From Dyella solisilvae (GTDB lineage: Bacteria > Pseudomonadota > Gammaproteobacteria > Xanthomonadales > Rhodanobacteraceae): a stretch of 64,000 bases of DNA. Position numbers and translations under genes: made by a program. Positions 53,446-61,664 of the stretch are shown piece after piece (positions within the stretch are counted from its first letter, which is position 1; every line of letters begins with the position of its first letter). Under the pieces are notes generated by a model that saw only the letters and a list, made by a program, of their open reading frames with translations, ran no database searches and was not told the DNA's origin. The DNA lies in assembly GCF_003351225.1 (NCBI RefSeq), contig NZ_QQSY01000001.1, positions 748,124 to 812,123 on the forward strand, given 5' to 3'.

Positions 53446-54549
53446 ATGATTTTCGAAACCATCGCCAACACGGGTCACGAAGAAGTCGTCTTCTGCCACA
53501 ACAAGGACGCCGGCCTGAAGGCCATCATCGCGATCCACAACACGGTGCTGGGCCCCTCGCTCGGCGGTCTGCGCATGTGGCCGTACAAGAGCGAGCAGGA
53601 CGCGGTGAATGACGTGCTGCGCCTGTCGCGCGGCATGACCTACAAGAACGCCGTGGCCGGCCTGAACCTGGGCGGTGGCAAGGCGGTGATCATCGGCGAT
53701 CCGAGCAAGGACAAGTCCGAGGCGCTGTTCCGCGCGTTCGGCCGCTTCGTCAACTCGCTCAACGGTCGCTACATCACCGCCGAAGACGTCGGCATCGACG
53801 TCAACGACATGGAATACGTGTTCCGTGAAACCGAATACGTGACCGGCGTGCACCAGGTGCACGGCGGCTCGGGCGACCCGTCGCCGTTCACCGCGTTCGG
53901 CACGCTGCAGGGCCTGATGGCCGCGCTGCAGGTCAAGCACGGCAACGAAGACGTGGGCAAGTACAGCTACGCCGTGCAGGGCTGCGGCCACGTGGGCAGC
54001 GAGTTCATCAAGCTACTGCGCGAGCAGGGCGCCAAGGTGTTCGTCACCGACATCAACAAGGATGCCGTGCAGCGCTGCGTGGACGAGCTGGGTTGCGAAG
54101 CCGTGGGCCTGGACGAGATCTACGACGTCGACGCCGACGTGTACTCGCCGTGCGCGCTGGGCGGCACGCTCAACGAGCAGACCATCGACCGCATCAAGGC
54201 CAAGATCATCTGCGGCGCGGCCAACAACCAGCTGGCCACCGACGCCATCGGCGACGAGCTGCAGCGCCGTGGCGTGCTCTACGCCCCGGATTACGCCGTG
54301 AACGCCGGCGGCGTGATGAACGTCTCGCTGGAAATCGACGGCTACAACCGCGAGCGCGCCATGCGCATGATGCGCACGATCTACTACAACCTTGGCCGCA
54401 TCTTCGAAATCTCCAAGACCCAGGGCGTGCCGACCTACAAGGCCGCCGACCGTCTGGCCGAAGAGCGCATCGATGCCATCGGCAAGATCAAGCTGCCGAG
54501 CATGGGCAACCATGGTCCGCGCTTTGCGGGTCGCATGCGCGGTCAGTAA
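53446..54549 (+). CDS. leucine dehydrogenase (Glu/Leu/Phe/Val dehydrogenase family)
   Basis: The 367-residue length matches leucine dehydrogenases. NTVLGPSLGGLRMWPY, RGMTYKNAVAGLNLGGGKAVI (catalytic Lys79, substrate-binding Lys67) and the Rossmann signature VQGCGHVGSEF are intact. It reversibly deaminates Leu, Val or Ile to the 2-oxo acid with NAD+. The start is ATG 53446. A strong terminator follows at 54573, so it is monocistronic. With icmF and the isovaleryl-CoA dehydrogenase in the same 12 kb, it points to branched-chain amino-acid breakdown or supply of iso-branched primers for fatty acids. Confidence 0.93.
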   Translation: MIFETIANTGHEEVVFCHNKDAGLKAIIAIHNTVLGPSLGGLRMWPYKSEQDAVNDVLRLSRGMTYKNAVAGLNLGGGKAVIIGDPSKDKSEALFRAFGRFVNSLNGRYITAEDVGIDVNDMEYVFRETEYVTGVHQVHGGSGDPSPFTAFGTLQGLMAALQVKHGNEDVGKYSYAVQGCGHVGSEFIKLLREQGAKVFVTDINKDAVQRCVDELGCEAVGLDEIYDVDADVYSPCALGGTLNEQTIDRIKAKIICGAANNQLATDAIGDELQRRGVLYAPDYAVNAGGVMNVSLEIDGYNRERAMRMMRTIYYNLGRIFEISKTQGVPTYKAADRLAEERIDAIGKIKLPSMGNHGPRFAGRMRGQ

Positions 54550-54572
54550 GCAACATCGTTGTTACGCTGTTG

Positions 54573-54606
54573 AAGACGCCGGCCCTTGGGCCGGCGTCTT
54601 TGTTTT
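54573..54606 (+). terminator. intrinsic terminator after leucine dehydrogenase
   Basis: AAGACGCCGGCCC (54573-54585), loop TT, GGGCCGGCGTCTT (54588-54600), then TTTGTTTT. Very stable, 24 bases after the stop. Confidence 0.95.
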
Positions 54607-54838
54607 GGCGACCGCTTCCGGGCCTGGTTTTCATCCAACGCACGCCCCTTGTCTCCCTCGTTCCGGCGAAAGCGGCAAACGCCTCACAGCGGCGAAGGTG
54701 GTCATCCAGCGCCTTTGCATGACCGCGAAAAAGGTCGGCCTTATGTTTTCGCCGGAATGCCAGAATGAAATTCGGCGACCGAGGCGAGCCCGCGCACCGC
54801 CCTCCTCCAAATGCGCACCGACATCGTATGCTGGCGCC

Positions 54839-56995
54839 ATGCTCCACTCCCTCGGCCACCCTTGGCGCCGGCTGCGCGGCTCCGACCGTTTTGCCGAATG
54901 CCTCCTCGTGCTGCTCGCGCTGTCCGGCGCGGTCGCCTGGTGCCTCGGCACGGGCCGCGTGGAGGACGTGGTGTCCTTGCTGCTGGGCGTGATCGCCTGC
55001 GCCCTGGCGGAAACCGAGGACCACTGGCGCAACCGGCTCAGCACCCTGCTGGTGACCCTGGCTTGCTTCGCAGTGTCCGCCACGGCCGTGCACCTCCTGT
55101 TTCCCTATCCGTGGCTATTCGCCCTGGGCTTGCCGGTGTCGACCTTTGTGCTGGTGATGCTGGGCGCCGTCAGCGAGCGCTACGCCACCATTGCTGGCGC
55201 CACCCTGCTGCTGGCGGTCTACACCATGATCGGCGCCGACGCCGTGGGCGCAACGGCAGATGATCCCTGGCATCAACCGTTGCTGCTGTTGGCGGGCGCG
55301 GCGTGGTACGGCGTGCTGTCGCTCCTGTGGAGCGTGCTCGCGCCGCAACAGGCGTTGCGGCACTCGCTGGCGCGGCTGTTCGAGGCGCTGGCGGCGCTGC
55401 TCGACGCCAAGGCGGCGCTGTTCCTGCCCGTGCACGGCGTGGATCGCGAGGCCATGCAACTGGAACTGGCCATGCGCAACGAACGCGTGGTCGAGGCCCT
55501 CAACGACACCCGGCTGCTGCTGATCGACCGCCTCGGCTCGCGGCGTCCACGCGGCAGCAGCGCCGCCCGCCTGCGGCTCTACTTCATCGCCCAGGACATC
55601 CACGAGCGCATCAGTTCCACGCACTACGCCTACGATGCGCTGGCCGAAGCGCTCTTCCACAGCGACGTGCTGTTTCGTTGCGAGCATCTGTTGCGACTGC
55701 AGGCCCAGGCGTGCCGCGAGCGCGCGGAGGCGATGCGACTGCACGCCAAGGTCAGGGCCACCGGTGGCATCGCCGAGTCGGTCGAGGATCTGCAGGGCGC
55801 CTTGGCCGGCCTGCGCGACCAGGTCCAGACTCCGCCCACCCCGCTGCTTCGCTCGCTCGAGGCGCTGGTGCGCAACATCGCCGCCATCCAGCAGCAACTG
55901 GCCGGCGACGCTCCGATCGGCCTGCCTGCGGCGGGAGCGGAGAGCATGCTGCAGAACCCTGGCCCCCAATCGCCGGGCGAGGCGTGGGAGCGCATCCGCA
56001 TACAGCTGACGCCGCGTTCATTCCGCTTCCGCCACGCGGTGCGGCTCGCCCTCGCGCTGCTGGCTGGCTATGCGCTGCTGCACCTGATGCACGCGCGCCA
56101 CGGCTACTGGATCCTGTTGACCACGCTGCTGGTGTGCCAGCCCAGTTACGGCGCGACGCGGTTGCGACTGATGCAGCGCATCGCCGGCACCGTGTCCGGC
56201 CTGGTGCTCGGTTGGGCGACGCTGCGCCTGGCGCCGTCGCTGTCATGGCAGACGCCACTGATCATCGTCTCCGGCGTAGTGTTCTTCGCGGCTCGCCTGC
56301 GGCGTTATCCCACCGCCACGGCGGCGATCACGCTGTTCGTGGTGCTGTGCTTCAACGAAGTCGGCAGCGGCTACGAAGTCATGTGGCCTCGACTGCTCGA
56401 TACCCTCGTCGGCGCAGCGATCGCCGCCCTGGCCATGCGCCTGGTGATGCCCGACTGGCAGGGACGCCGCTTCGACGACGTGCTCGCGGACATGCTGCGC
56501 AGCGATGGACGCTATCTCACACGCATCATCGGTCAGTACGCCAGCGGTCGCCGCGACGACCTGGACTATCGCATCGCCCGCCGCGATGCACACAACGCCA
56601 ACGCGGCGCTGAGCGCCGTGGTGGCCAACATGCTGCGCGAGCCCGGCCAGCACCGACCCGGAAGTGAACGCCTGCTGCGATTCCTCGCCGCGGCGCACAC
56701 CTTGCTGGGCCAGCTATCGGCGCTCGGCGTACACCGGCAGACCATCCCGTCGGCGGCGGCGCGTGAAGCCGTGACGATGGCGGGCCGCGCAACTTCCGAG
56801 GCGCTGGAGCAACTCGCTGACGCCCTGGCCAACAACCTGCAGGCTCCGCTGCACGCCAACGACGCTCCTCTCACGCAGGCGCTGGCGACGTGCGGTGAGG
56901 ACGACACGGCGCGCCTCGTACTGAGCCAGCTTGCCCAGGTGCAGGAACAGCGCGACCGCCTGGCGGAACTGGCCAACGCGCTGCAGGCGGACTGA
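54839..56995 (+). CDS. FUSC/YccS-like inner-membrane transporter family protein
   Basis: A 718-residue membrane protein with two hydrophobic modules of about six helices (about 18-160 and 390-535). They are separated by a long soluble helical region and followed by a cytoplasmic tail, the layout of the YccS/YhfK (FUSC) family. The second module (LALLAGYALLHLMHARHGYWILLTTLLVCQPSYGAT) carries the family-typical HxxWxxLT-like pattern. Relatives are putative aromatic-acid efflux or fusaric-acid resistance proteins. The ATG at 54839 starts just before the first helix; the ribosome site is weak. Confidence 0.85.
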   Translation: MLHSLGHPWRRLRGSDRFAECLLVLLALSGAVAWCLGTGRVEDVVSLLLGVIACALAETEDHWRNRLSTLLVTLACFAVSATAVHLLFPYPWLFALGLPVSTFVLVMLGAVSERYATIAGATLLLAVYTMIGADAVGATADDPWHQPLLLLAGAAWYGVLSLLWSVLAPQQALRHSLARLFEALAALLDAKAALFLPVHGVDREAMQLELAMRNERVVEALNDTRLLLIDRLGSRRPRGSSAARLRLYFIAQDIHERISSTHYAYDALAEALFHSDVLFRCEHLLRLQAQACRERAEAMRLHAKVRATGGIAESVEDLQGALAGLRDQVQTPPTPLLRSLEALVRNIAAIQQQLAGDAPIGLPAAGAESMLQNPGPQSPGEAWERIRIQLTPRSFRFRHAVRLALALLAGYALLHLMHARHGYWILLTTLLVCQPSYGATRLRLMQRIAGTVSGLVLGWATLRLAPSLSWQTPLIIVSGVVFFAARLRRYPTATAAITLFVVLCFNEVGSGYEVMWPRLLDTLVGAAIAALAMRLVMPDWQGRRFDDVLADMLRSDGRYLTRIIGQYASGRRDDLDYRIARRDAHNANAALSAVVANMLREPGQHRPGSERLLRFLAAAHTLLGQLSALGVHRQTIPSAAAREAVTMAGRATSEALEQLADALANNLQAPLHANDAPLTQALATCGEDDTARLVLSQLAQVQEQRDRLAELANALQAD

Positions 56996-57150
56996 TGCCG
57001 CTCGCGTCACCTTCGTGAAAAGTCGGTTATTCAAGCTGCGCGGAGATACGGCGAAGAAAATGCCTCACGGAAGGTTGTGCGACGCGCAACGGCTTGTCAC
57101 GTCCAGCGCGGTACCATATTTGCCTCACGAGTATTTCGGAGTCGTCAGGC

Positions 57151-58308
57151 ATGCGTCCGTTCCCGCTGGGTGAAGAAATCGATCTGTTGCGCGAGAGCGT
57201 GCATGCGTTTGCCGAAAAGGAGATCGCACCGCGCGCCCACCATATCGACCGCGAGAACCATTTCCCGGCCGACCTGTGGCGCAAGTTTGGCGAAATGGGC
57301 CTGCTCGGCATCACCATTCCCGAGGAGTACGGCGGCAGCGGCATGAGCTTCCTCGCGCACCTGGTGGCGATGGAAGAGATTTCGCGCGCGTCCGGCTCGG
57401 TCGGCCTCTCCTACGGCGCGCACTCCAACCTGTGCGTGCAGAACATCTTCCACAACGGCAACGAAGCGCAGCGCCGCAAGTACATCCCCAAGCTGTGCTC
57501 GGGCGAATACGTGGGCGCGCTGGCGATGAGCGAGCCGGGCGCCGGCTCCGACGTGGTCGGCTCGATGAGCTGCAGGGCGGAGCTGAAGGGCGACGTGTGG
57601 GTCGCCAACGGCTCCAAGATGTGGATCACCAACGGCCCTGACGCGGACGTGCTGCTGGTCTACATGCGCACCGCGCCGCGCGCCGCAGGCAGCCGCTGCA
57701 TGACGGCCTTCATCATCGAGAAGGGCATGAAGGGCTTCAGCACCGCGCAGAAGCTCGACAAGCTCGGCATGCGCGGCTCCAACACCTGCGAGCTGGTGTT
57801 CGAGGATTGCGAGATCCCCGCCGAGAACATCGTCGGTGAAGTGAACGAAGGCGTGCGCGTGCTGATGAGCGGCCTGGACACCGAGCGCCTCGTGCTTTCC
57901 GGCGGCCCGATCGGCCTGATGCAGGCGGCCTTGGACATCACTCTGCCCTACGTGCGCGAACGCAAGCAGTTCAACGCGCCGATCGGCACCTTCGGCCTGA
58001 TGCAGGGCAAGGTGGCGGACATGTACACCGCGCTGCAGTCGTCGCGCGGCTTTGCCTACATGGTCGCGGAGCAGTTCGACAACAACGTGCGGTCGCGCAT
58101 CGATCCGGCGGCCTGCCTGCTCAACGCGTCGCAGAACGCAGTGAAGGTGGCGCTGGAGGCAATCCAGGCGCTGGGCGGCAACGGCTACATCAACGAATAC
58201 CCTGCCGGCCGCCTGCTGCGCGACGCCAAGCTGTACGAGATCGGCGCGGGCACCAACGAAATCCGCCGCATGCTGATCGGCCGCGAGCTTTTCCACGGGA
58301 AGGCGTAA
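57151..58308 (+). CDS. isovaleryl-CoA dehydrogenase
   Basis: The 385-residue acyl-CoA dehydrogenase has the isovaleryl-specific catalytic base Glu245 in the block [20 protein letters not shown] (the site used by isovaleryl-CoA dehydrogenase rather than the short-chain type). FAD-binding blocks [11 protein letters not shown] and [10 protein letters not shown] and the C-terminal [13 protein letters not shown] are present. It oxidises isovaleryl-CoA to 3-methylcrotonyl-CoA in leucine breakdown. The expected carboxylase and HMG-CoA lyase genes do not follow here; the gene is followed by repeats and a convergent autotransporter gene. Confidence 0.93.
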   Translation: MRPFPLGEEIDLLRESVHAFAEKEIAPRAHHIDRENHFPADLWRKFGEMGLLGITIPEEYGGSGMSFLAHLVAMEEISRASGSVGLSYGAHSNLCVQNIFHNGNEAQRRKYIPKLCSGEYVGALAMSEPGAGSDVVGSMSCRAELKGDVWVANGSKMWITNGPDADVLLVYMRTAPRAAGSRCMTAFIIEKGMKGFSTAQKLDKLGMRGSNTCELVFEDCEIPAENIVGEVNEGVRVLMSGLDTERLVLSGGPIGLMQAALDITLPYVRERKQFNAPIGTFGLMQGKVADMYTALQSSRGFAYMVAEQFDNNVRSRIDPAACLLNASQNAVKVALEAIQALGGNGYINEYPAGRLLRDAKLYEIGAGTNEIRRMLIGRELFHGKA

Positions 58309-58381
58309 CCGCATCATCCTGGCGCGCTAGCGCCACGACATCTCACTTCTCCCTTTTCCCTTCGGGGACAGAGCCGGGGCC

Positions 58382-58441
58382 TTGCCACCTTTACGATGGC
58401 ATTGCCACCTTCATGGTGGCATTGCGACCTTTACGGTTGTG
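58382..58441. repeat. 20-base tandem repeat, three units
   Basis: Units TTGCCACCTTTACGATGGCA, TTGCCACCTTCATGGTGGCA and TTGCGACCTTTACGGTTGTG follow each other without spacing. The middle unit is itself an inverted repeat (GCCACC/GGTGGC). Confidence 0.9.
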
Positions 58442-58509
58442 AGGGGCGGGTGCTCGCCTACGAAGCTCGCCTGGTCGAAAACGCGTCGCAAGAGTGGCCC
58501 CTCACCCTG

Positions 58510-58532
58510 CCCTCTCCCCTTGGGGGAGAGGG
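58510..58532 (-). terminator. CCCTCTCCCC hairpin, copy 2, after the autotransporter gene
   Basis: CCCTCTCCCC (58510-58519) and GGGGAGAGGG (58523-58532), 15 bases beyond the stop of the minus-strand autotransporter gene. Same element as 46106-46128. Confidence 0.6.
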
Positions 58533-58546
58533 AAAGAGCATCGTGC

Positions 58547-61471
58547 TTAGAAATTCAGCCGGTAGTTGAGCATGCCCATCATGCCCTGGCTGTTCTGGCC
58601 GAAGTACTGGTCCATGCCGAACTGCAGGCTCGAGCGGGTGGACATGCTCCAGTCCAGGGTGAGGCCGGCCTGGCTCTGGTAGCGCGACAAGCCCACGCCG
58701 CCGACCGGCGCCCACTGGTCCACGCCGGTGAAGCTGGCGTCGATCACATCACCGTGCGTAGCCAGGGCCTGCTGCCATTGCAGGCGCCCCTGCAGGCTGA
58801 GGCTGCCGCCGTTGGCCAACGGCCAGCTGCGGCCGGCGCGCAGGCCGAGGCCAGCCTGCCAGCGCTCCACCGTTTGCGCGGACGACTTCAGCCCGAAACC
58901 ATCGCCGCCAATCTCGTTGAAGCCGTCGCGGCGGATGCTCGCGTACTGCAGGTTGGCGTACGGCGTGAACTGCAGGCCACCGAACGAGGCGCGATAGCCG
59001 CTCTCGCCGTAGGCGACCGCGTAGCGCCCATTGGTGTCGCTGGACACCGCCGCCACGTCGCTGCCCAGTTCGATATGCCGGCGCATGTCCTCACGGTAGG
59101 TGCCGTAACCGAGCCGTCCCATCGTGTACCACGCGTCCTGCACGAGCCCGGCGTAGAGCATGCCCTCCACCGCCCGGCTCTGGCCCTGGTCGGCGTACTC
59201 GGCCAATCGTCCCAGGCCCTCGCTCTGGCTGACCGCAAAACCGAACACGCCGTTGCTGCCAAAACGGCGATCCTGTCCCGCCATCCAGCCGCTGAGGTCG
59301 TAGCCCACGTCGCCGTACCCGCTGCGGCTCATGCTGCCGTGGTAGCCCAGGGTCTGCGCCCAGCCACCGGTGTTGCGCGTGTCGACCAGGCTGTCGAAGT
59401 GATCGGACAGGGCGCGCGTCCCCGCGTCGATGGCCTCGAAGGTCATCGCCGTGCTGGCCGCGTGCAACTGACCGGAGAGGCTCTCCAGCGACTGCTGCAA
59501 CGCCGCCGTGCTGGCGGTCTGCTGCAGGTTGGCGGCGGCGTTGACGAAGTTCGTGGTGACTCCGCCGCCCACCACCGCGCCCTGCCCCAGCTGGCTGTTG
59601 ATCTGGCTGAAGGCGTTGTCCACGCGCTGCGCGGCGCCGAACGAGGCTGTGGTGTAGCTCATGCCCATCACCGCAGTCGCCTGCACCTGGCTCACGTTAA
59701 GCCAGGCATCGGTGCTGCTGTAGTTGAGCGTCGCGGCGAGCAGCACGCCCTGAGCCACGTCGAGCGAGGAAAACTTGCCGGTGATGCCGCCCGACGCGGT
59801 GAGCACGTCGGTGTGTGCGTTGGCGACATAGCCCTGCTTGGCGCCAATCACCAGCAGGTCGCCGCCGCTCAGTACGGCCTGGCCATCAACACGCAGCGTC
59901 GAGCCCAGCTCCAGCGCCAGTCGACCAATCAGCGGCGTGTTCGGGCTCAGCCCCTGGTAATAGCTGCCGCTGACGTGCACGTCGCCACCGGCCACCATCA
60001 GCGTGCCCATGTTCTGCACGTCCTTGCCGAAGCTGTGCGCATCACGCATCAGCGCATCGGCATTGTCGATGTACAGCGAGCCGGCCAGAGACGGCGCCGA
60101 CAAGGTTCCGTGCACGATATGCGTGTCGCCCTGGTAGCTGGGCGCCTGGGTGATGATGAGCGTGCCGACGCCATCCTTGACCAGGCCGCCGGCGCCGCTG
60201 ATCGCATTGCCCCAGGTGGAAGTGGTGTTGAGGTTGACGTCGAAGTCGCCCCAATCGAATCGCGCCGGCCCCTTCACCGCGCGGCCGACGTCGAGCGCGC
60301 CGTAGCCAAATGTGGCGTTGGGCTGCGAGCCGCCCAGCGGATCGGCGGTGCCCAGCAGGGTCTGGCGCACCTGGTCGTTGGTGAAGTACGGGAAGGCCTG
60401 CCACACCAGCGCGGCGGCGCCGGACACCGCGGGCGCGGCGAACGAGGTGCCTTCGACGATCCAGTAGGTCTGGCTCGAGGTGGTGTCGTCCTTGCCGCTG
60501 ACGATCACGTTGCCCGGCGCCGCCAGGCAGTAGCTCATGGCGATGCCGCACTTGTTGGAATAGCTCGCTAGCTGCGTGGGGTTGTTGCTGTCCAGCGCCA
60601 CCACCGTGAGCCAGCCCTTCTGCAGGTCCGGCGCTAGGCTGGGCAGCGAGGCGATGGTGCTGGGATTGGCCTGCGAGTCGTTGCCGGCGGCGAACACCAC
60701 CAGCCCGCCCCATGAATTGATGAAGGTGCTGTAGGCGTCGTGGAAACCCTGGGTGGTCGCGGTGTCGCTCGCGTTCCAGGTGATGCCGCCCCAGGAATTG
60801 TTCATCACCTTCACGCCGGCCTTGATCAGGTCGGCGTTGATGTACTGGAACGGCGCGGCGTCCGCCGCGCTGACCGTGGTCGCCGGCGTGGAGCCGTTAT
60901 CGTCCGGCGCCTTGTCCGAGATGATGCGCGCCGACACGAGCGTGGCGCCCGGCGCCACACCTCCGGCGAACTTGCCGAACGAATTGCCCGCGGCGACCTC
61001 GGCCACCCAGGTGCCGTGGCCGATCACGTCGTCGATCGAGAGGTTGTTGCTGCTGGGGTCGATGTAGACCAGGTTCTGCGCCACGCGCCCCGCCAGCGCC
61101 GGGTGATTGCGCATCACGCCGCTGTCGACCACGCCGATGGTGACGCCCGTACCGTCGAAGCCAGCGCTGCGCGCGGCATAGGTGTTGGTCAGCGACAGCT
61201 GCGCATCGGACGGCGGCGTCGGCAGCGTACTGGACGGCGGCGTCGAGGGCGGAGTCGACGGCGTGCCGGGGCTGGTTGGCGGCTGGTAACCGGAACTGGG
61301 CGGTTGGTAACCGCTACTCGGGGGCTGATAACCCGGCGAGGGCGGCGAATAGGACGATACGGAGGCCTTGACGTTGCCGTTGCCCCCGCCACCACAGGCG
61401 CTCACTCCCAGCGCCATCCACACCACGACCGACAACTGGCGGAAACGCATGCCGCCCAAACGACTATCCAT
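58547..61471 (-). CDS. lipidated subtilisin-type autotransporter (NalP-like), copy 1
   Basis: A 974-residue product. The export signal ends VSAC, giving Cys26 as the lipidation site, then a GGGG linker and Pro-rich GYQPPSS repeats (about 38-90). The S8 subtilase domain (about 90-400) has Asp116 (VVDSG), His152 (GHGTW), oxyanion Asn264 (AAGND) and Ser343 (GTSFAAP). A passenger with beta-helix-like repeats follows. The C-terminal autotransporter barrel (about 690-974) ends in Phe. It is a secreted surface protease like neisserial NalP. The ATG at 61471 has AGGGGA upstream; an ATG at 61489 is the alternative. A close paralogue lies 190 bases upstream on the same strand. Confidence 0.92.
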   Translation of the reverse strand: MDSRLGGMRFRQLSVVVWMALGVSACGGGGNGNVKASVSSYSPPSPGYQPPSSGYQPPSSGYQPPTSPGTPSTPPSTPPSSTLPTPPSDAQLSLTNTYAARSAGFDGTGVTIGVVDSGVMRNHPALAGRVAQNLVYIDPSSNNLSIDDVIGHGTWVAEVAAGNSFGKFAGGVAPGATLVSARIISDKAPDDNGSTPATTVSAADAAPFQYINADLIKAGVKVMNNSWGGITWNASDTATTQGFHDAYSTFINSWGGLVVFAAGNDSQANPSTIASLPSLAPDLQKGWLTVVALDSNNPTQLASYSNKCGIAMSYCLAAPGNVIVSGKDDTTSSQTYWIVEGTSFAAPAVSGAAALVWQAFPYFTNDQVRQTLLGTADPLGGSQPNATFGYGALDVGRAVKGPARFDWGDFDVNLNTTSTWGNAISGAGGLVKDGVGTLIITQAPSYQGDTHIVHGTLSAPSLAGSLYIDNADALMRDAHSFGKDVQNMGTLMVAGGDVHVSGSYYQGLSPNTPLIGRLALELGSTLRVDGQAVLSGGDLLVIGAKQGYVANAHTDVLTASGGITGKFSSLDVAQGVLLAATLNYSSTDAWLNVSQVQATAVMGMSYTTASFGAAQRVDNAFSQINSQLGQGAVVGGGVTTNFVNAAANLQQTASTAALQQSLESLSGQLHAASTAMTFEAIDAGTRALSDHFDSLVDTRNTGGWAQTLGYHGSMSRSGYGDVGYDLSGWMAGQDRRFGSNGVFGFAVSQSEGLGRLAEYADQGQSRAVEGMLYAGLVQDAWYTMGRLGYGTYREDMRRHIELGSDVAAVSSDTNGRYAVAYGESGYRASFGGLQFTPYANLQYASIRRDGFNEIGGDGFGLKSSAQTVERWQAGLGLRAGRSWPLANGGSLSLQGRLQWQQALATHGDVIDASFTGVDQWAPVGGVGLSRYQSQAGLTLDWSMSTRSSLQFGMDQYFGQNSQGMMGMLNYRLNF

Positions 61472-61664
61472 AGCTTCCCCTGTGCCCATCCGGGCATCCC
61501 GTGCATTCCGTGGCGCGGCGGCTGCTTACTGGACTCCGCCAGCACCTCCTTGCGGCATGTTCGCACAACCTTGCCGGCAAATTCTTACGGTGCGTCACAC
61601 GGCCGAACGGCCGCGCGCTGGCGCCCCCCGGCGTGGACGGGGGACATCGGCCGCGAGACGTCCT

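Noticed and set aside
58382-58441. CRISPR-like repeats
   Set aside because: Units are directly adjacent with no unique spacers and no cas gene is nearby.
58382-60571. 729-codon open frame on the plus strand
   Set aside because: Antisense to the autotransporter, whose catalytic triad and barrel are intact.
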